A stretch of DNA of 64,000 nt. Source: an uncultured Candidatus Saccharibacteria bacterium (lineage in GTDB: Bacteria; Patescibacteriota; Saccharimonadia; Saccharimonadales; Saccharimonadaceae). Below, piece by piece: positions 51,198-60,751 of this stretch; within the stretch, counting starts at the first letter, position 1; each line of letters opens with the position of its first letter. The stretch lies in the NCBI GenBank assembly GCA_947302125.1, contig CAMYUL010000003.1, forward strand, positions 1 through 64,000. The letters run 5' to 3'. Both the position numbers and the translations under genes were made by a program. Under the pieces are notes generated by a model, which saw only the letters and a program-made list of their open reading frames with translations, had not been told where the DNA came from and did not search any database.

Positions 51198-52103
51198 TTA
51201 TACCTTTCCAAACCTTAGGGCTATTTTGTACGCTAAATTAGTATCTGCCTTTTCAGTCTTGTATCCTTTGTCACTGAGCACCATTTTCCTGGCCTTCTTG
51301 CTTACACGATACTCCGCCAAAGCTTTCAGCCACTCCTTATCTGACTCATACATTGAGTCAGCATATCCCTTTAGAATTTCCTTTGCAACTTTTTCTCTTG
51401 TATGATCCGGGTTGAAGAACTTCGTAAATCTCCTCCTTACCTTCGACAAAACTCCGTCATTTGCTCCAATTACGTTCCCCCCATGCTGGCGATATTTGAT
51501 ATACGCATTATTGTCATAAATCGCTTCGCCTTTTACCGCCAGACAAACTCTATAAATCCACGAATCGTGCATCTCTAAATACTTCGGCTGGTATTTCAGG
51601 ACCTCGTCACGCAGGCTAGCATTAAACACCATTGTACAACCGGTTGCTATATTTCTCACTATGCTGGATTTAAAAGATACCACCGGAACAACCAGGTCAG
51701 ACATTCTACCATTTTCCAAATGTTCATCCACAATTTCCTTGTTGCTAAAATATACTGCCGGGACACCTTTTTTAGCAGTTGCTAGCTTCTTTACTGCCAC
51801 GCTCAATTTTTCTGGCATCCAATAATCGTCTTGGTCAGAAAATGCATAATAATCATACTTACCTGCCTTATTCAGTAGATCCAAGAAACTTCTTGCTGGA
51901 CCCAAATTCCCACCATCATACCAATCTAGCAATTTCTTCTCTTTATACTCATTTAAAATCGCAATTGTACCGTCACTAGACCCGTCGTCGCGGACCAACA
52001 AATCAACCTTTACATCCTCCTGGGCCAAAATAGAGTCTATCTGCTCACGCAAATATTTTTCCCCATTGTACGTCGACATCAAAACTCTAATTTTTGCTCT
52101 CAT
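51198..52103 (-). CDS. GT2 glycosyltransferase (rhamnosyltransferase-like)
   Basis: A 301-residue GT-A enzyme: RVLMSTYNGEKYLREQIDSIL, LLVRDDGSSDGT, YYAFSDQDDYWMPEKL (DxD metal site) and MHDSWIY. This set is typical of GT2 rhamnosyl- and related sugar transferases in EPS clusters, consistent with the dTDP-rhamnose genes nearby. It starts four bases after the Wzy-like gene. Confidence 0.9.
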   Translation of the reverse strand: MRAKIRVLMSTYNGEKYLREQIDSILAQEDVKVDLLVRDDGSSDGTIAILNEYKEKKLLDWYDGGNLGPARSFLDLLNKAGKYDYYAFSDQDDYWMPEKLSVAVKKLATAKKGVPAVYFSNKEIVDEHLENGRMSDLVVPVVSFKSSIVRNIATGCTMVFNASLRDEVLKYQPKYLEMHDSWIYRVCLAVKGEAIYDNNAYIKYRQHGGNVIGANDGVLSKVRRRFTKFFNPDHTREKVAKEILKGYADSMYESDKEWLKALAEYRVSKKARKMVLSDKGYKTEKADTNLAYKIALRFGKV

Positions 52104-52106
52104 TTT

Positions 52107-53435
52107 TTATTCAATCCTCTTTTTTTCATCAGCGCCCGATATATTATAGCCAACCAATATGTAGTAGAGCATCATAATCTTTGACGCAATGAAGATATCA
52201 ATAAAGACCGCCGTCATCAGCAGCGCCATTGTACTATACACCACCATAATATATGTGGTCTTCTTCTTTTTGTCCAAGTTTTTTAGTATAGTAGCAATGA
52301 ACACTAACCATAACGTCAAGCCCAGCACGCCACTCTCGGCTAATAGTCTAACATAATTTCCATCTGCAGCTTCCGACGCAGCCGATGGGCCACAACCGAT
52401 AACTGGAGACTCCATAAAATCATTAAATAACGCAATCCACTTTCTAATCCTAATGTTATAGGAAGTGTCACCAGCCTGAGCAGATACATTAGTACTAGGC
52501 GGCTTACCACCACTTTCTGTTGTGCTTTCAACTTCTTCAATCGCACCCTTTGTACTCTCGACAATATCCGAAGTTTTTATCGAAGCAAATCGGTTCATTA
52601 ATGTGTTACCTTGAGCCAACGTGACTGTCACCACCGCCATACACAAAATCAAAATTACATTCCGTGCAAGAGCCTTTCTCTCTTTCCCATACTTTGCCAT
52701 CTTCAAAAAGTCTCTTGCAATCAACCAGCCAATCAATACTGCTAGCACTATAAGCGATGACCTAGATTGCGACAATAATACGCCTGCCAGTGCAGCCAAA
52801 ACTGCCACGCCGTAGAAGAAGACTTTCTTCCCCTCTAGGAACATATACAAACAGACTGGCGCCACCATTGTCAAGAAACCAGAGAATTCATATGGACCAT
52901 TAAATGTCGACCATACTCTGCTCCCTCGACTAGTCACCATAGCTCCATCTTTAAGCGCACCAAGCACCCCAAAATACTGCAAGAATCCTATTGCCACATG
53001 AATCAACAAACACCATACTATGAAGTGGAATAGCTTATCTTCCTTGCCATATTTTTTGCCAAACATAATGCCGACTATTATGAACAAGAAATATTCTAGG
53101 TTTCTTATGCAGAACAATAAACCATGCGCAACATTTATATATCCATTAATTGCACCAAATATCGTACTAATGACCGTCAGTATAAAGAACACGGAAAATA
53201 CCTGAGAAATTTTTCTGAGCGATGCGTTCTTAGTAGTAATTCTGTCTTTCTTTTCTTTACGCATCTCTTTTACAAAAACGACTAGCAGGAATAATGCGAT
53301 CATAAAATCTTCAGCGCGAATGCCAATATATGTCCCCGGTACATTGATAAGGTTAAACTTCGGGAACATCAGTACGAATCCCAAAATCAGAAAGTAGATT
53401 ATTTGCCCGAAGCTAAGTTTTCGAATTTTATTCAT
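52107..53435 (-). CDS. O-antigen ligase/polymerase-like (Wzy) membrane protein
   Basis: A 442-residue polytopic protein with ~11 hydrophobic segments and a large extracytoplasmic loop before the last helices (about 290-350) that holds NIRIRKWIALFNDFMESPVIGCGPS, the usual O-antigen ligase signature. It would polymerise the repeat units exported by Wzx. It overlaps the upstream GT2 gene by 8 bases. Confidence 0.88.
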   Translation of the reverse strand: MNKIRKLSFGQIIYFLILGFVLMFPKFNLINVPGTYIGIRAEDFMIALFLLVVFVKEMRKEKKDRITTKNASLRKISQVFSVFFILTVISTIFGAINGYINVAHGLLFCIRNLEYFLFIIVGIMFGKKYGKEDKLFHFIVWCLLIHVAIGFLQYFGVLGALKDGAMVTSRGSRVWSTFNGPYEFSGFLTMVAPVCLYMFLEGKKVFFYGVAVLAALAGVLLSQSRSSLIVLAVLIGWLIARDFLKMAKYGKERKALARNVILILCMAVVTVTLAQGNTLMNRFASIKTSDIVESTKGAIEEVESTTESGGKPPSTNVSAQAGDTSYNIRIRKWIALFNDFMESPVIGCGPSAASEAADGNYVRLLAESGVLGLTLWLVFIATILKNLDKKKKTTYIMVVYSTMALLMTAVFIDIFIASKIMMLYYILVGYNISGADEKKRIE

Positions 53436-54339
53436 TTTCCTCCTTTTTATTCCGTTTTGAATCTTTTCTCTTACTCATTTTTCCTGCCGTCATTCCACTA
53501 TATCTAGCGGCCATATTTGGAATGTACCCAGCCAACACTTTGAAATTCTTGTCCTTCGCGGCACTCTTTAGGACCGACTTTGCCATCCCACCACCAGCAG
53601 AATTTACTCCATATTTGGCAATCTCCGGATTCGCTTTCATAAATTCACCAGTTAGCTTATATCTCTCGTGTAATTCTGACAGAGAAAAATCATGAGAATG
53701 ATAGACTACGGCTTCTGCCACATATCCGATCTTATAGCCGTGCATAATTAATTTATACGCAAAGTACATATCTTCGGAGATTGGGAGGTCTTTTCCATCG
53801 TACCCACCAAGCTCCTTAAACACGGCGGTAGAAATTGCCCCAGCCGCATCAGAAAAGAAAAAGGTCTTTAGCCCAAGTTCCGGCAAATCTTCCTTAGACA
53901 CTACAAAAGACTTTTCCGGATAATTATGTTCCCTGGTATATTTTTCAATATTGTTATATTTTGTCTTCTGTCTAGCATATGTCGCCTGCACTTCACCAGC
54001 CACAATCGGAGCTATTAACCTACTCAGGAACTTATCATCCTCAATCACTACATCCTGTGACAAGAAGACGATCACTTCTCCCTTGGCTGACATAGCCGCC
54101 TTTTCTCTTACTAAACTATGAGAAAACTTCTCCTTAGGAATTTTTTCAAAAGAAAGCCCAGCCTCATTCATTATCTTCTCAGTATTGTCATCACTCTCTG
54201 TTAGAATATACTTCACTTCTACTAAGCTAACATCTTCCTGGGACTTAAGGGACTTATCAAAATCAAGAATTTCCTTCTCAGCATTAAAAACTGGGCAAAC
54301 CACAGAAACAGTATTAACACCCACATTTTCTTTACTCAT
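53428..54339 (-). CDS. GT2 glycosyltransferase
   Basis: A 303-residue GT-A enzyme: SVVCPVFNAEKEI, YILTESDDNT, VIVFLSQDVVIEDD, FFSDAAGAISTAVFKELGGYDGKDLPISEDMYFAYKL. The last motif holds the acceptor-site ED. In-frame reading from 54351 would include four codons next to the TATAAT box (54351-54356), so the ATG at 54339 is preferred, leaving a leader of only a few bases. It probably acts early in repeat-unit assembly, next to the priming transferase. Confidence 0.88.
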   Translation of the reverse strand: MSKENVGVNTVSVVCPVFNAEKEILDFDKSLKSQEDVSLVEVKYILTESDDNTEKIMNEAGLSFEKIPKEKFSHSLVREKAAMSAKGEVIVFLSQDVVIEDDKFLSRLIAPIVAGEVQATYARQKTKYNNIEKYTREHNYPEKSFVVSKEDLPELGLKTFFFSDAAGAISTAVFKELGGYDGKDLPISEDMYFAYKLIMHGYKIGYVAEAVVYHSHDFSLSELHERYKLTGEFMKANPEIAKYGVNSAGGGMAKSVLKSAAKDKNFKVLAGYIPNMAARYSGMTAGKMSKRKDSKRNKKEENE

Positions 54340-54401
54340 TACTGCCCACAATTATACCGCAAAAACGTCGGAAAATCAACTAGCCATAAGCATCTTCAAG
54401 C

Positions 54402-55016
54402 CTACTTTGCGCCACTTTTTCTAAAGACTGCGCCAATTGTTCTAAAGAAGATTTTTACATCTAGGGCAAAGCTCTGGTGATCTATATAATAATACTCTAG
54501 TTTTAGTCTCTTCTTATAGTCCACATCGCTTCTACCTCTAGTGGTCCAATATCCGGTCATTCCTGGCTTCACCGAATTATATTTCTTCGGATCTCCACCA
54601 TGTTCCTCCAGTTCTCCTGGTACTAACGGCCTCGGCCCAACTACCGACATCTGTCCAATCAGTACATTGAAAAATTGCGGAATCTCATCTATAGATCCTT
54701 TACGGATAATTTTTCCAATCTTCGTAGTCCTTGGGTCGTCCCCCAACTTCTGGTACTCGTCCCATTCCTCTTTATATTTCTTCTGTTTCAAAAGCTCTTT
54801 CAATTTTTTCTCAGCATCCCACACCATTGACCTAAACTTGTAAATCTTGAAAACTTTTCCATTCTTCCCCACTCTTTTTTGAGAAAAAATCACCCGATGA
54901 AAATCGCCAGTGTACATATAACAAATTTTCACAATCAACCAAACTGGCACTAGCACTATCAGCCCAACTAGCCCAATTATGATATCAAGAACTCTCTTAA
55001 AAAATTTATACACCAT
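54402..55016 (-). CDS. Initiating sugar-phosphate transferase (ExoY/WbaP-like)
   Basis: Transfers the first sugar-1-phosphate to undecaprenyl phosphate, starting the repeat unit. 204 residues: one N-terminal hydrophobic helix (about 12-33), then FSQKRVGKNGKVFKIYKFRSM, RKGSIDEIPQFFNVLIGQMSVVGPRP and KPGMTGYWTTRGRSDVDYKKR, all signatures of the bacterial sugar transferase family. It is the first gene of the cluster. TATAAT lies 17 bases before ATG. Confidence 0.95.
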   Translation of the reverse strand: MVYKFFKRVLDIIIGLVGLIVLVPVWLIVKICYMYTGDFHRVIFSQKRVGKNGKVFKIYKFRSMVWDAEKKLKELLKQKKYKEEWDEYQKLGDDPRTTKIGKIIRKGSIDEIPQFFNVLIGQMSVVGPRPLVPGELEEHGGDPKKYNSVKPGMTGYWTTRGRSDVDYKKRLKLEYYYIDHQSFALDVKIFFRTIGAVFRKSGAK

Positions 55017-55138
55017 AACTCTTTCTTGTCACAATTATAGCATGCTTCACATTCAATGCATAATACTTATGCTAAAAATCGCAAAACTAATGCAAATCAT
55101 GCTATAATATATATCAGTTATTACTAACTGGAGTTTTT

Positions 55139-57250
55139 ATGGCAACAAAGAAGAAAACTAAGAATATTGATGGTGTGAAAAAGACTAAAAAGTCTGCTTC
55201 CAAAAAATCATCAAAATCAACCGCCAAGGTCAAAAAGGTCGAAGTCGTTGATAGTATCGTAGAAGACGCAGTCATCGATACCGCACCAAAAGAAACTCAT
55301 ATTAATATCACAGAGGCTAGCGATATTGAGCCCCTCTCCGAAGAAACTCCAGCAGAAGCAGAAGACATCGAAGCCTCCGCTTCAGAAATCAACGCCGCCA
55401 TCGTTGATGAACCAGCTATCGTTGTAGATACTCCAGAAGACGCATCCTCCGAAGAAGATGCCGCCATAGACGACGCCATAGATGACACCACTGAAGAAGA
55501 ATCCGAAGTTGTAGAAATTCCAGTCAGTACCAAGGACATCACCGCTGCCATTTCTTCTCCAGTCGATGAAGATTTTACTGACGACGATGATGATATCGAG
55601 GCTCTTATTAGAGACGTCGCCAACGAAGACGAAAAGAAAGAAAAAGAAAACCAGGAAGAATCTTCCAAGGACAAGAAAGAAGATCCTATGAAAAAATCCA
55701 AAAAAGCCCCAAGGAAGGCTAAGCCTTTCCGCATTATTAGCCGCCTTATTGCTATCTTAGCTACCGGCTCCTTGGTCGCATTACTTGTTCGTGTTGCCGT
55801 TACTGGCATCCTCCCAGACAAATATCTCTGGCCATCCGTCGGTGTAGCAGCCATCTTATCATTCTTCTTAATGTTCAAGGCCTTCCGCAAGAAAACTCAT
55901 CTCAAAATGTTAGCCTTTACCGACCTTCTGGGCATCGCCCTCATTGCCGCCGGCATTTTTGGCTTCCTCAAGATTGATGAAACTATGCGTTTCCTAGACA
56001 ACAACCTTGACACTGATAAGGAATACAGTATTTATAATGTTATCGTCTCTAAGGAATCTAATTACAATAGCCTCGACGACGTCAAGGGCAAAACTTTCCA
56101 TAGCATTTCCGATTTCGTAGACACCGCTAAACTTGAAGCTGCCGCCAAAGAGCAAGCTAACGCCACTATTTCTTATGAAGACGGCATCACTTCCCTGCTC
56201 AAAAATACCATGAACAGCACTACTTACATCTCCGTCTTGAACTCCGGTACTTATACCGCCACAATCGATAACGACGACTCCAAAGCCTACGAAAAAGGAC
56301 TCAAGGTTATCGGCGAGCTCAAAGTCGAAATTGAGAAAACCGAAAAGAGGGGTAGCGGCAACCTTACAGAAGATAGCTTTGTCGTATTTATTTCCGGTAT
56401 TGATACCCGTTCTGGAATGATGCTCGATAGAAGCCTTAGCGACGTTAATATCGTCATGGCTGTTAATCCAAAGACTAAGCATATCTTGCTCGTCGCCGTC
56501 CCTCGCGACTACTACGTCCAGCTTCACGGCACCTCCGGGCTTCCAGACAAGCTCACCCATGCTGGCTCTCTCGGTGGCCTAGATCTTTCCATGGCAACCA
56601 TCGAAGACCTCCTCGACCTCAAATTCAACCATTATATCCGCGTCAATTTTAACGCTGTAATTAAACTCGTAGATGCTATCGGCGGCATCACCGTCTACTC
56701 CGACGTTGACTATCCAATTAGCGCTTGGACCAATCGTGGATGTGTCTTCTATCCTGGCAATAATAATCTCGATGGCAAATGCGCCCTCGCCTTTGCTCGC
56801 GAACGCTACTCTTACCAGACCGGCGACCGCCACCGCGGTGAGAACCAAGAGCAGGTCATCCAAAAAGTTATCGAAAAGGTCTCAAAGAGCAGTACGCTCA
56901 TCAGTAGCTACTCCGACATTCTCGATGCCCTCTCCGGCTCCTTCGAAACCAGCATTGCCACCAAGGACATCACTAGTCTCGTCAATATGCAGCTTTCTGA
57001 CATGAGCGGCTGGACCGTCGAAACCTACAACCTCGACGGCACCACTGGCGGCGCATACACCTACAGCTACCCATCCCAGCAGCTTTCAGTCATGTACCCT
57101 GATATGAGCACTGTCGAGATCGCCAAAAAGAAAATTGACGCAGTCCTAGAAGGCGTTGACTACGTCGATCCAGCAACCGAAGCTACTGAAGCTACCGAGA
57201 CAAGTAGCACCAAGTCCAGCAGCTCAACTAATACCACCACTAAGAGGTAA
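55139..57250 (+). CDS. LytR-CpsA-Psr (LCP) wall-polymer ligase
   Basis: A 703-residue protein. A long acidic, Lys/Ser/Glu-rich cytoplasmic region (1-195) is followed by two or three membrane helices (about 200-275), then the extracytoplasmic LCP domain (about 415-665): FVVFISGIDTRSG, DVNIVMAVNPKTKHILLVAVPRDYYVQL, RVNFNAVIKLVDAIGGITVYSD and FARERYSYQTGDRHRGENQEQVIQ. LCP enzymes attach undecaprenyl-linked glycopolymers to peptidoglycan. It is divergent from the EPS cluster and probably handles its product. The N-terminal extension is unusually long. TATAAT and GGAG precede the ATG. Confidence 0.95.
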   Translation: MATKKKTKNIDGVKKTKKSASKKSSKSTAKVKKVEVVDSIVEDAVIDTAPKETHINITEASDIEPLSEETPAEAEDIEASASEINAAIVDEPAIVVDTPEDASSEEDAAIDDAIDDTTEEESEVVEIPVSTKDITAAISSPVDEDFTDDDDDIEALIRDVANEDEKKEKENQEESSKDKKEDPMKKSKKAPRKAKPFRIISRLIAILATGSLVALLVRVAVTGILPDKYLWPSVGVAAILSFFLMFKAFRKKTHLKMLAFTDLLGIALIAAGIFGFLKIDETMRFLDNNLDTDKEYSIYNVIVSKESNYNSLDDVKGKTFHSISDFVDTAKLEAAAKEQANATISYEDGITSLLKNTMNSTTYISVLNSGTYTATIDNDDSKAYEKGLKVIGELKVEIEKTEKRGSGNLTEDSFVVFISGIDTRSGMMLDRSLSDVNIVMAVNPKTKHILLVAVPRDYYVQLHGTSGLPDKLTHAGSLGGLDLSMATIEDLLDLKFNHYIRVNFNAVIKLVDAIGGITVYSDVDYPISAWTNRGCVFYPGNNNLDGKCALAFARERYSYQTGDRHRGENQEQVIQKVIEKVSKSSTLISSYSDILDALSGSFETSIATKDITSLVNMQLSDMSGWTVETYNLDGTTGGAYTYSYPSQQLSVMYPDMSTVEIAKKKIDAVLEGVDYVDPATEATEATETSSTKSSSSTNTTTKR

Positions 57251-57262
57251 GGAAACTTAAAT

Positions 57263-57751
57263 ATGCTCTCTATCATTTATAGTTCCCTCCTTGTCTTCCT
57301 CGTCTCCATGGTACCTATTATTGAGCTCCGTGGCGCCATTCCTATCGGCGTTGCCCTTGGTCTTCCTGAGCCCGTCGCTCTTATTATTGCCGTCATCGGC
57401 AACCTCATCCCCGTCCCTTTCGTCTACAAATTCTCTCGCAACATCCTCGAATACGGCAAGAATAGCTGCAGTATCCGCTGGTTCAAGAAATTCTGCACCT
57501 GGGTCTTAAAGAAAGGCGAAAAGGCCGGCAAAAAGCTCCAGAAAAAGACTGGCGACAGTATTTATCTTGCTCTTTTCCTCTTTGTCGGCATTCCTATTCC
57601 TGGCACCGGCGCCTGGACTGGCACCCTCGCCGCCTCTATGCTCGACCTTGATTACAAGAAGACCGTTCGCGCCATCATGTGCGGCGTCCTCCTAGCTGGC
57701 GCTATCATGCTTGCCATTTCCTTCGGCCTCTTCAAGGTCATCTTCGGCTAA
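57263..57751 (+). CDS. Small multidrug export-like (PF06695-type) membrane protein
   Basis: A 162-residue membrane protein with four to five hydrophobic segments, containing IIELRGAIPIGVALGLP and FLFVGIPIPGTGAWTGTLAASMLDL, the hallmarks of the Sm_multidrug_ex family. Transport of drugs has been shown for few members, so substrate is unknown. It lies 12 bases after the LCP gene with AAGG upstream, so it is probably co-transcribed. Confidence 0.85.
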   Translation: MLSIIYSSLLVFLVSMVPIIELRGAIPIGVALGLPEPVALIIAVIGNLIPVPFVYKFSRNILEYGKNSCSIRWFKKFCTWVLKKGEKAGKKLQKKTGDSIYLALFLFVGIPIPGTGAWTGTLAASMLDLDYKKTVRAIMCGVLLAGAIMLAISFGLFKVIFG

Positions 57752-57769
57752 TTCGGACCAAATCTATGC

Positions 57770-57775
57770 TATAAT
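57770..57775 (+). promoter_or_regulatory. -10 box of tRNA-Thr
   Basis: TGCTATAAT extended -10 (TATAAT 57770-57775), nine bases before the mature tRNA 5' end. Confidence 0.65.
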
Positions 57776-57784
57776 AGTGTAAGT

Positions 57785-57860
57785 GCCGCTGTAGCTCAGT
57801 TGGTAGAGCAGCTCATTCGTAACGAGCAGGTCACAGGTTCGATCCCTGCCAGCGGCTCCA
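57785..57860 (+). tRNA. tRNA-Thr (anticodon CGT)
   Basis: Cloverleaf with acceptor GCCGCTG/CAGCGGC, D arm AGCTCAGTTGGTAGAGC, anticodon stem GCTC/GAGC and loop TTCGTAA (CGT), T arm CACAGGTTCGATCCCTG, discriminator T and encoded CCA. 76 bases. Confidence 0.95.
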
Positions 57861-57886
57861 AACAGCCTAAAACCAGGCAAAAAGGG

Positions 57887-57915
57887 TTGTCAAATCTTCC
57901 CTAGTAGTGTATAAT
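57887..57915 (+). promoter_or_regulatory. tRNA-Asp promoter
   Basis: TTGTCA (57887-57892), 17 bases, TATAAT (57910-57915); the tRNA starts 22 bases later, so it has its own promoter. Confidence 0.8.
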
Positions 57916-57937
57916 AAACCTACAATCTTTACAGGTT

Positions 57938-58014
57938 GGATTCGTAGCTCAGTTGGTTAGAGCGCCGCCCTGTCACGGCGGAGGTCGCGAGTTCGAGTCT
58001 CGTCGGATCCGCCA
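57938..58014 (+). tRNA. tRNA-Asp (anticodon GTC)
   Basis: Cloverleaf with acceptor GGATTCG/CGGATCC, anticodon stem CCGCC/GGCGG with loop CTGTCAC (GTC), T arm GCGAGTTCGAGTCTCGT, discriminator G and encoded CCA followed by TTTTTT. 77 bases. Confidence 0.96.
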
Positions 58015-58048
58015 TTTTTTATTCCCTGAAATTTCGGCATTTAAAAAA

Positions 58049-58205
58049 TGTCAGTGCATATCAAGGCTGAATTGAAGTTGTAGTGAAAGTTTAATAGTTT
58101 ATGAAATTCGTCAGTGCATATCAAGGCTGAATTGAAGTCAAAATGACAACTTTAGTGTCATTTTGACAATTCACCTTGCACTGACAATTTTATAAACTAT
58201 TAAAC
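58049..58205. repeat. Hairpin repeat family B, copy 4 (arm type II, loop type 1, half duplicated)
   Basis: The full element at 58089-58205 has arms GTTTAATAG.../...CTATTAAAC as in copy 2 and the loop ACTTTAG as in copy 1. A partial left half (58049-58080) precedes it, with a 60-base period. The right end lies 16 bases beyond the pilC stop on the minus strand. Confidence 0.9.
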
Positions 58206-58220
58206 TGTCAAATTTATAGA

Positions 58221-59426
58221 TTATCCAACACTATTAACCAAGCTGTAAATCGGCAATAGCACTGCAAGCACAATAAATCCAATAAGAAGCGCCATCACTA
58301 CCATCAGAATCGGCTCAATCATCGTAGAGATTGCCGCAATCTGTTCATCAAGCTCATCTTCATATACTTGCGCTGCCTTGCCTAGCATTTCGTCAATCTT
58401 ACCAGACTCCTCACCAATCGAAGACATCTGTGGCACTAGCGGCATCATATATTTCTTATCTTTAAGCGCTTCAGAAAGTGGCTTACCTGCCTGGACCTTT
58501 TCCATGGCCAAGGTAATCTGCTCTTCGTAGACCACGTTATTTGTAGCCTCTCCAGCCATTCTCATCGAATCTAGCAGCGAAACACCAGTAGATAGCAACA
58601 TCTGCATAGTACGCGCAAAACGTGCATTGTAAAGCCTTAGCATCAGCTTTTTAAATATTGGCACGTTTAATTTTAGTACTGCCATCCATCTAATGCCAGT
58701 CTCTGTTTTCTTAAACTGCAAGAATAGCCAAACGATTAAGATCAAAGACGCTACCAGCACATACCATCTTTCTAGGATAAACTTCTCTACCCCTACTAGA
58801 ATCACTGTTGCGCCAGGAAGCTCCTGACCCATATCAAGATATAGTTTCTCTACCTGTGGCACCACCATCACCAACATAAAGACTACTACGGCTATAATTA
58901 CACCAAGCACAATCCCTGGATAAATCATCGCGCCGCGAATCTTAGAAATCATATTGTCGTCTTTTTCCTGCTGATCAGCTAGACGCTTCAAAGCTAGATC
59001 GAGAGTACCGGAAGCCTCACCAGCTTGGATCAAAGATAGATAAACCTTGTTGAATACCTCTGGATGCTTAGAACAGGCTTCCATCAAGGTCTTACCTGCT
59101 TCCACCTGCGACATGATATCTTCAATCACTCTACGCATTGGCTTACTCTCAGTTTGGTCAACTAGAGTTCTCAGCGCATTAGAAAGCGGCAAGCCTGCAC
59201 CAATCAGTGTCGCAAACTGCCTAGTGAAAACAATCCTATCTTTTGCTTTTACTTTAGAAGAAAGCTTGCCAAGAAGGCCGCCAGTATCTTCCTCTTCTAC
59301 TGTATCCGGTACATAACCTTGGTCAAGCAAAAGTTTACCCGCTGCACGCTCATTCTCAGCCTGAATTACCCCCTTAATTGTCTTTCCAGTCTTACTGTCC
59401 TTTGCTTTGTAGGTAAACCTTCTCAT
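58221..59426 (-). CDS. pilC: Type IV pilus inner-membrane protein PilC
   Basis: Polytopic platform protein (GspF family) that couples the pilus motors to pilin assembly. 401 residues: N-terminal KAKDSKTGKTIKGVIQAENERAA, two GspF repeats (about 68-190 and 270-395) with FTRQFATLIGAGLPL and ARTMQMLLSTGVSLLDS, and three membrane helices. AAAGGAT precedes the ATG, two bases after the pilT stop. Confidence 0.95.
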   Translation of the reverse strand: MRRFTYKAKDSKTGKTIKGVIQAENERAAGKLLLDQGYVPDTVEEEDTGGLLGKLSSKVKAKDRIVFTRQFATLIGAGLPLSNALRTLVDQTESKPMRRVIEDIMSQVEAGKTLMEACSKHPEVFNKVYLSLIQAGEASGTLDLALKRLADQQEKDDNMISKIRGAMIYPGIVLGVIIAVVVFMLVMVVPQVEKLYLDMGQELPGATVILVGVEKFILERWYVLVASLILIVWLFLQFKKTETGIRWMAVLKLNVPIFKKLMLRLYNARFARTMQMLLSTGVSLLDSMRMAGEATNNVVYEEQITLAMEKVQAGKPLSEALKDKKYMMPLVPQMSSIGEESGKIDEMLGKAAQVYEDELDEQIAAISTMIEPILMVVMALLIGFIVLAVLLPIYSLVNSVG

Positions 59427-59428
59427 AT

Positions 59429-60700
59429 TTATCCTTTAGCTAGTCTCTTGAACTCATTCGGATCAACCGCAAATTCTAGAGCGCTATCATAAGTAATTGT
59501 ACCCTGATTTACTAATTTCGCCAAGGTCCTATCCATTGTCTGCATACCTTCATTCACGCCGGTCTGAATAGCCGTATCGAGCTGATGAGTCTTACCCTCA
59601 CGGATAATAGATCTTACAGCCGTATTTGCTACTAGGACTTCGCATGCTGCAATACGTCCACCGCCAATTGCTGGCACCAGCCTCTGAGAACATACTGCCA
59701 TCAAGATCGACGCAAGCTGCGACCTAATCTGTGGCTGTTGCTCAGCTGGGAACACGTCAATCATACGGTCGATAGACTGTGCTGCTGAGTTAGTGTGAAG
59801 CGTTGCAAACACTAAGTGACCGGTCTCTGCAATCGTAATTGCACTCTGCATCGTCTCAAGGTCACGCATCTCACCCAGAAGCACTACATCTGGATCTTGG
59901 CGAAGCACCGACTTCAAAGCTCTCTGGAACGAGAATGTATCATAGTGCACTTCCCTCTGTACAATTACTGATTTCTTTGACTTGTGCGCAAACTCGATTG
60001 GATCCTCAATTGTAATAATGTGTAGAGATTTCTCCTGGTTGATCTTATCAATCAACGCTGCAAGTGTAGTAGACTTACCAGAACCAGTAGGACCAGTCAC
60101 TAGCACTAATCCTCTTGGATAATCCGCAAACGTAGAAATCACCTGAGGAAGACCAAGATCATTTAGGGTTGGCATCTTATTTGGAATCAAACGAAATGCC
60201 GCCGCCAGATTTCCTCTTTCCTGGAAAGCGTTAACACGGAACCTAGCTATTGTACCAAAGGCAAACGAGTAGTCAAACTCTTTGTCCTTTGCAAGCGTAT
60301 CTCTCTGTTCGGAATCAAGCGTAGAAAATACTAATTTTTGGACAACTTCTTCTGTCAAAGTTGACATTCCAGCAATCGGAATCAAAGCGCCATCTACGCG
60401 CAAAATCGGAGGAAGTCCTACCTGAATATGTAAATCGGATGCGTTCCTTTTTACACACTCTTCGAGGAGGGTCTCAATACGTACGTCTTTCTTCACTTCT
60501 GCAGCTGCTGTCGCAACTTCCATTTCTGACATTACCTGAGCTGACGTATCAGCTGACACAGCTGGCGCTGCTGGAGTCGTTGGAGCTGCTGGAGCCGGAG
60601 CCGGAGCGGCTGGCATCACAGGCTGAGCCCCCATTTGAGGTTGTTGTGTTGTTGGAGCAGCTGGTTGTGCTCCCATCATAGGTTGCCCACTATTATCCAT
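59429..60700 (-). CDS. pilT: Type IV pilus retraction ATPase PilT
   Basis: Hexameric ATPase that depolymerises the pilus, powering twitching or DNA uptake. 423 residues. An unusual Pro/Ala/Gln-rich N-terminal tail (1-60) precedes the PilT core: ECVKRNASDLHIQVG, Walker A GPTGSGKST, the Asp box, Walker B QDPDVVLLGEMRD and HLVFATLHTNSA, with the AIRNLIRE-like element as VRSIIREGK. TATAAT (60707-60712) lies six bases before ATG, so it has its own leaderless promoter within the pilus cluster. Confidence 0.95.
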   Translation of the reverse strand: MDNSGQPMMGAQPAAPTTQQPQMGAQPVMPAAPAPAPAAPTTPAAPAVSADTSAQVMSEMEVATAAAEVKKDVRIETLLEECVKRNASDLHIQVGLPPILRVDGALIPIAGMSTLTEEVVQKLVFSTLDSEQRDTLAKDKEFDYSFAFGTIARFRVNAFQERGNLAAAFRLIPNKMPTLNDLGLPQVISTFADYPRGLVLVTGPTGSGKSTTLAALIDKINQEKSLHIITIEDPIEFAHKSKKSVIVQREVHYDTFSFQRALKSVLRQDPDVVLLGEMRDLETMQSAITIAETGHLVFATLHTNSAAQSIDRMIDVFPAEQQPQIRSQLASILMAVCSQRLVPAIGGGRIAACEVLVANTAVRSIIREGKTHQLDTAIQTGVNEGMQTMDRTLAKLVNQGTITYDSALEFAVDPNEFKRLAKG

Positions 60701-60751
60701 ATATACATTATAGCATAAACACTATATTTTCATCAATAGAAAAGCCGCGAT

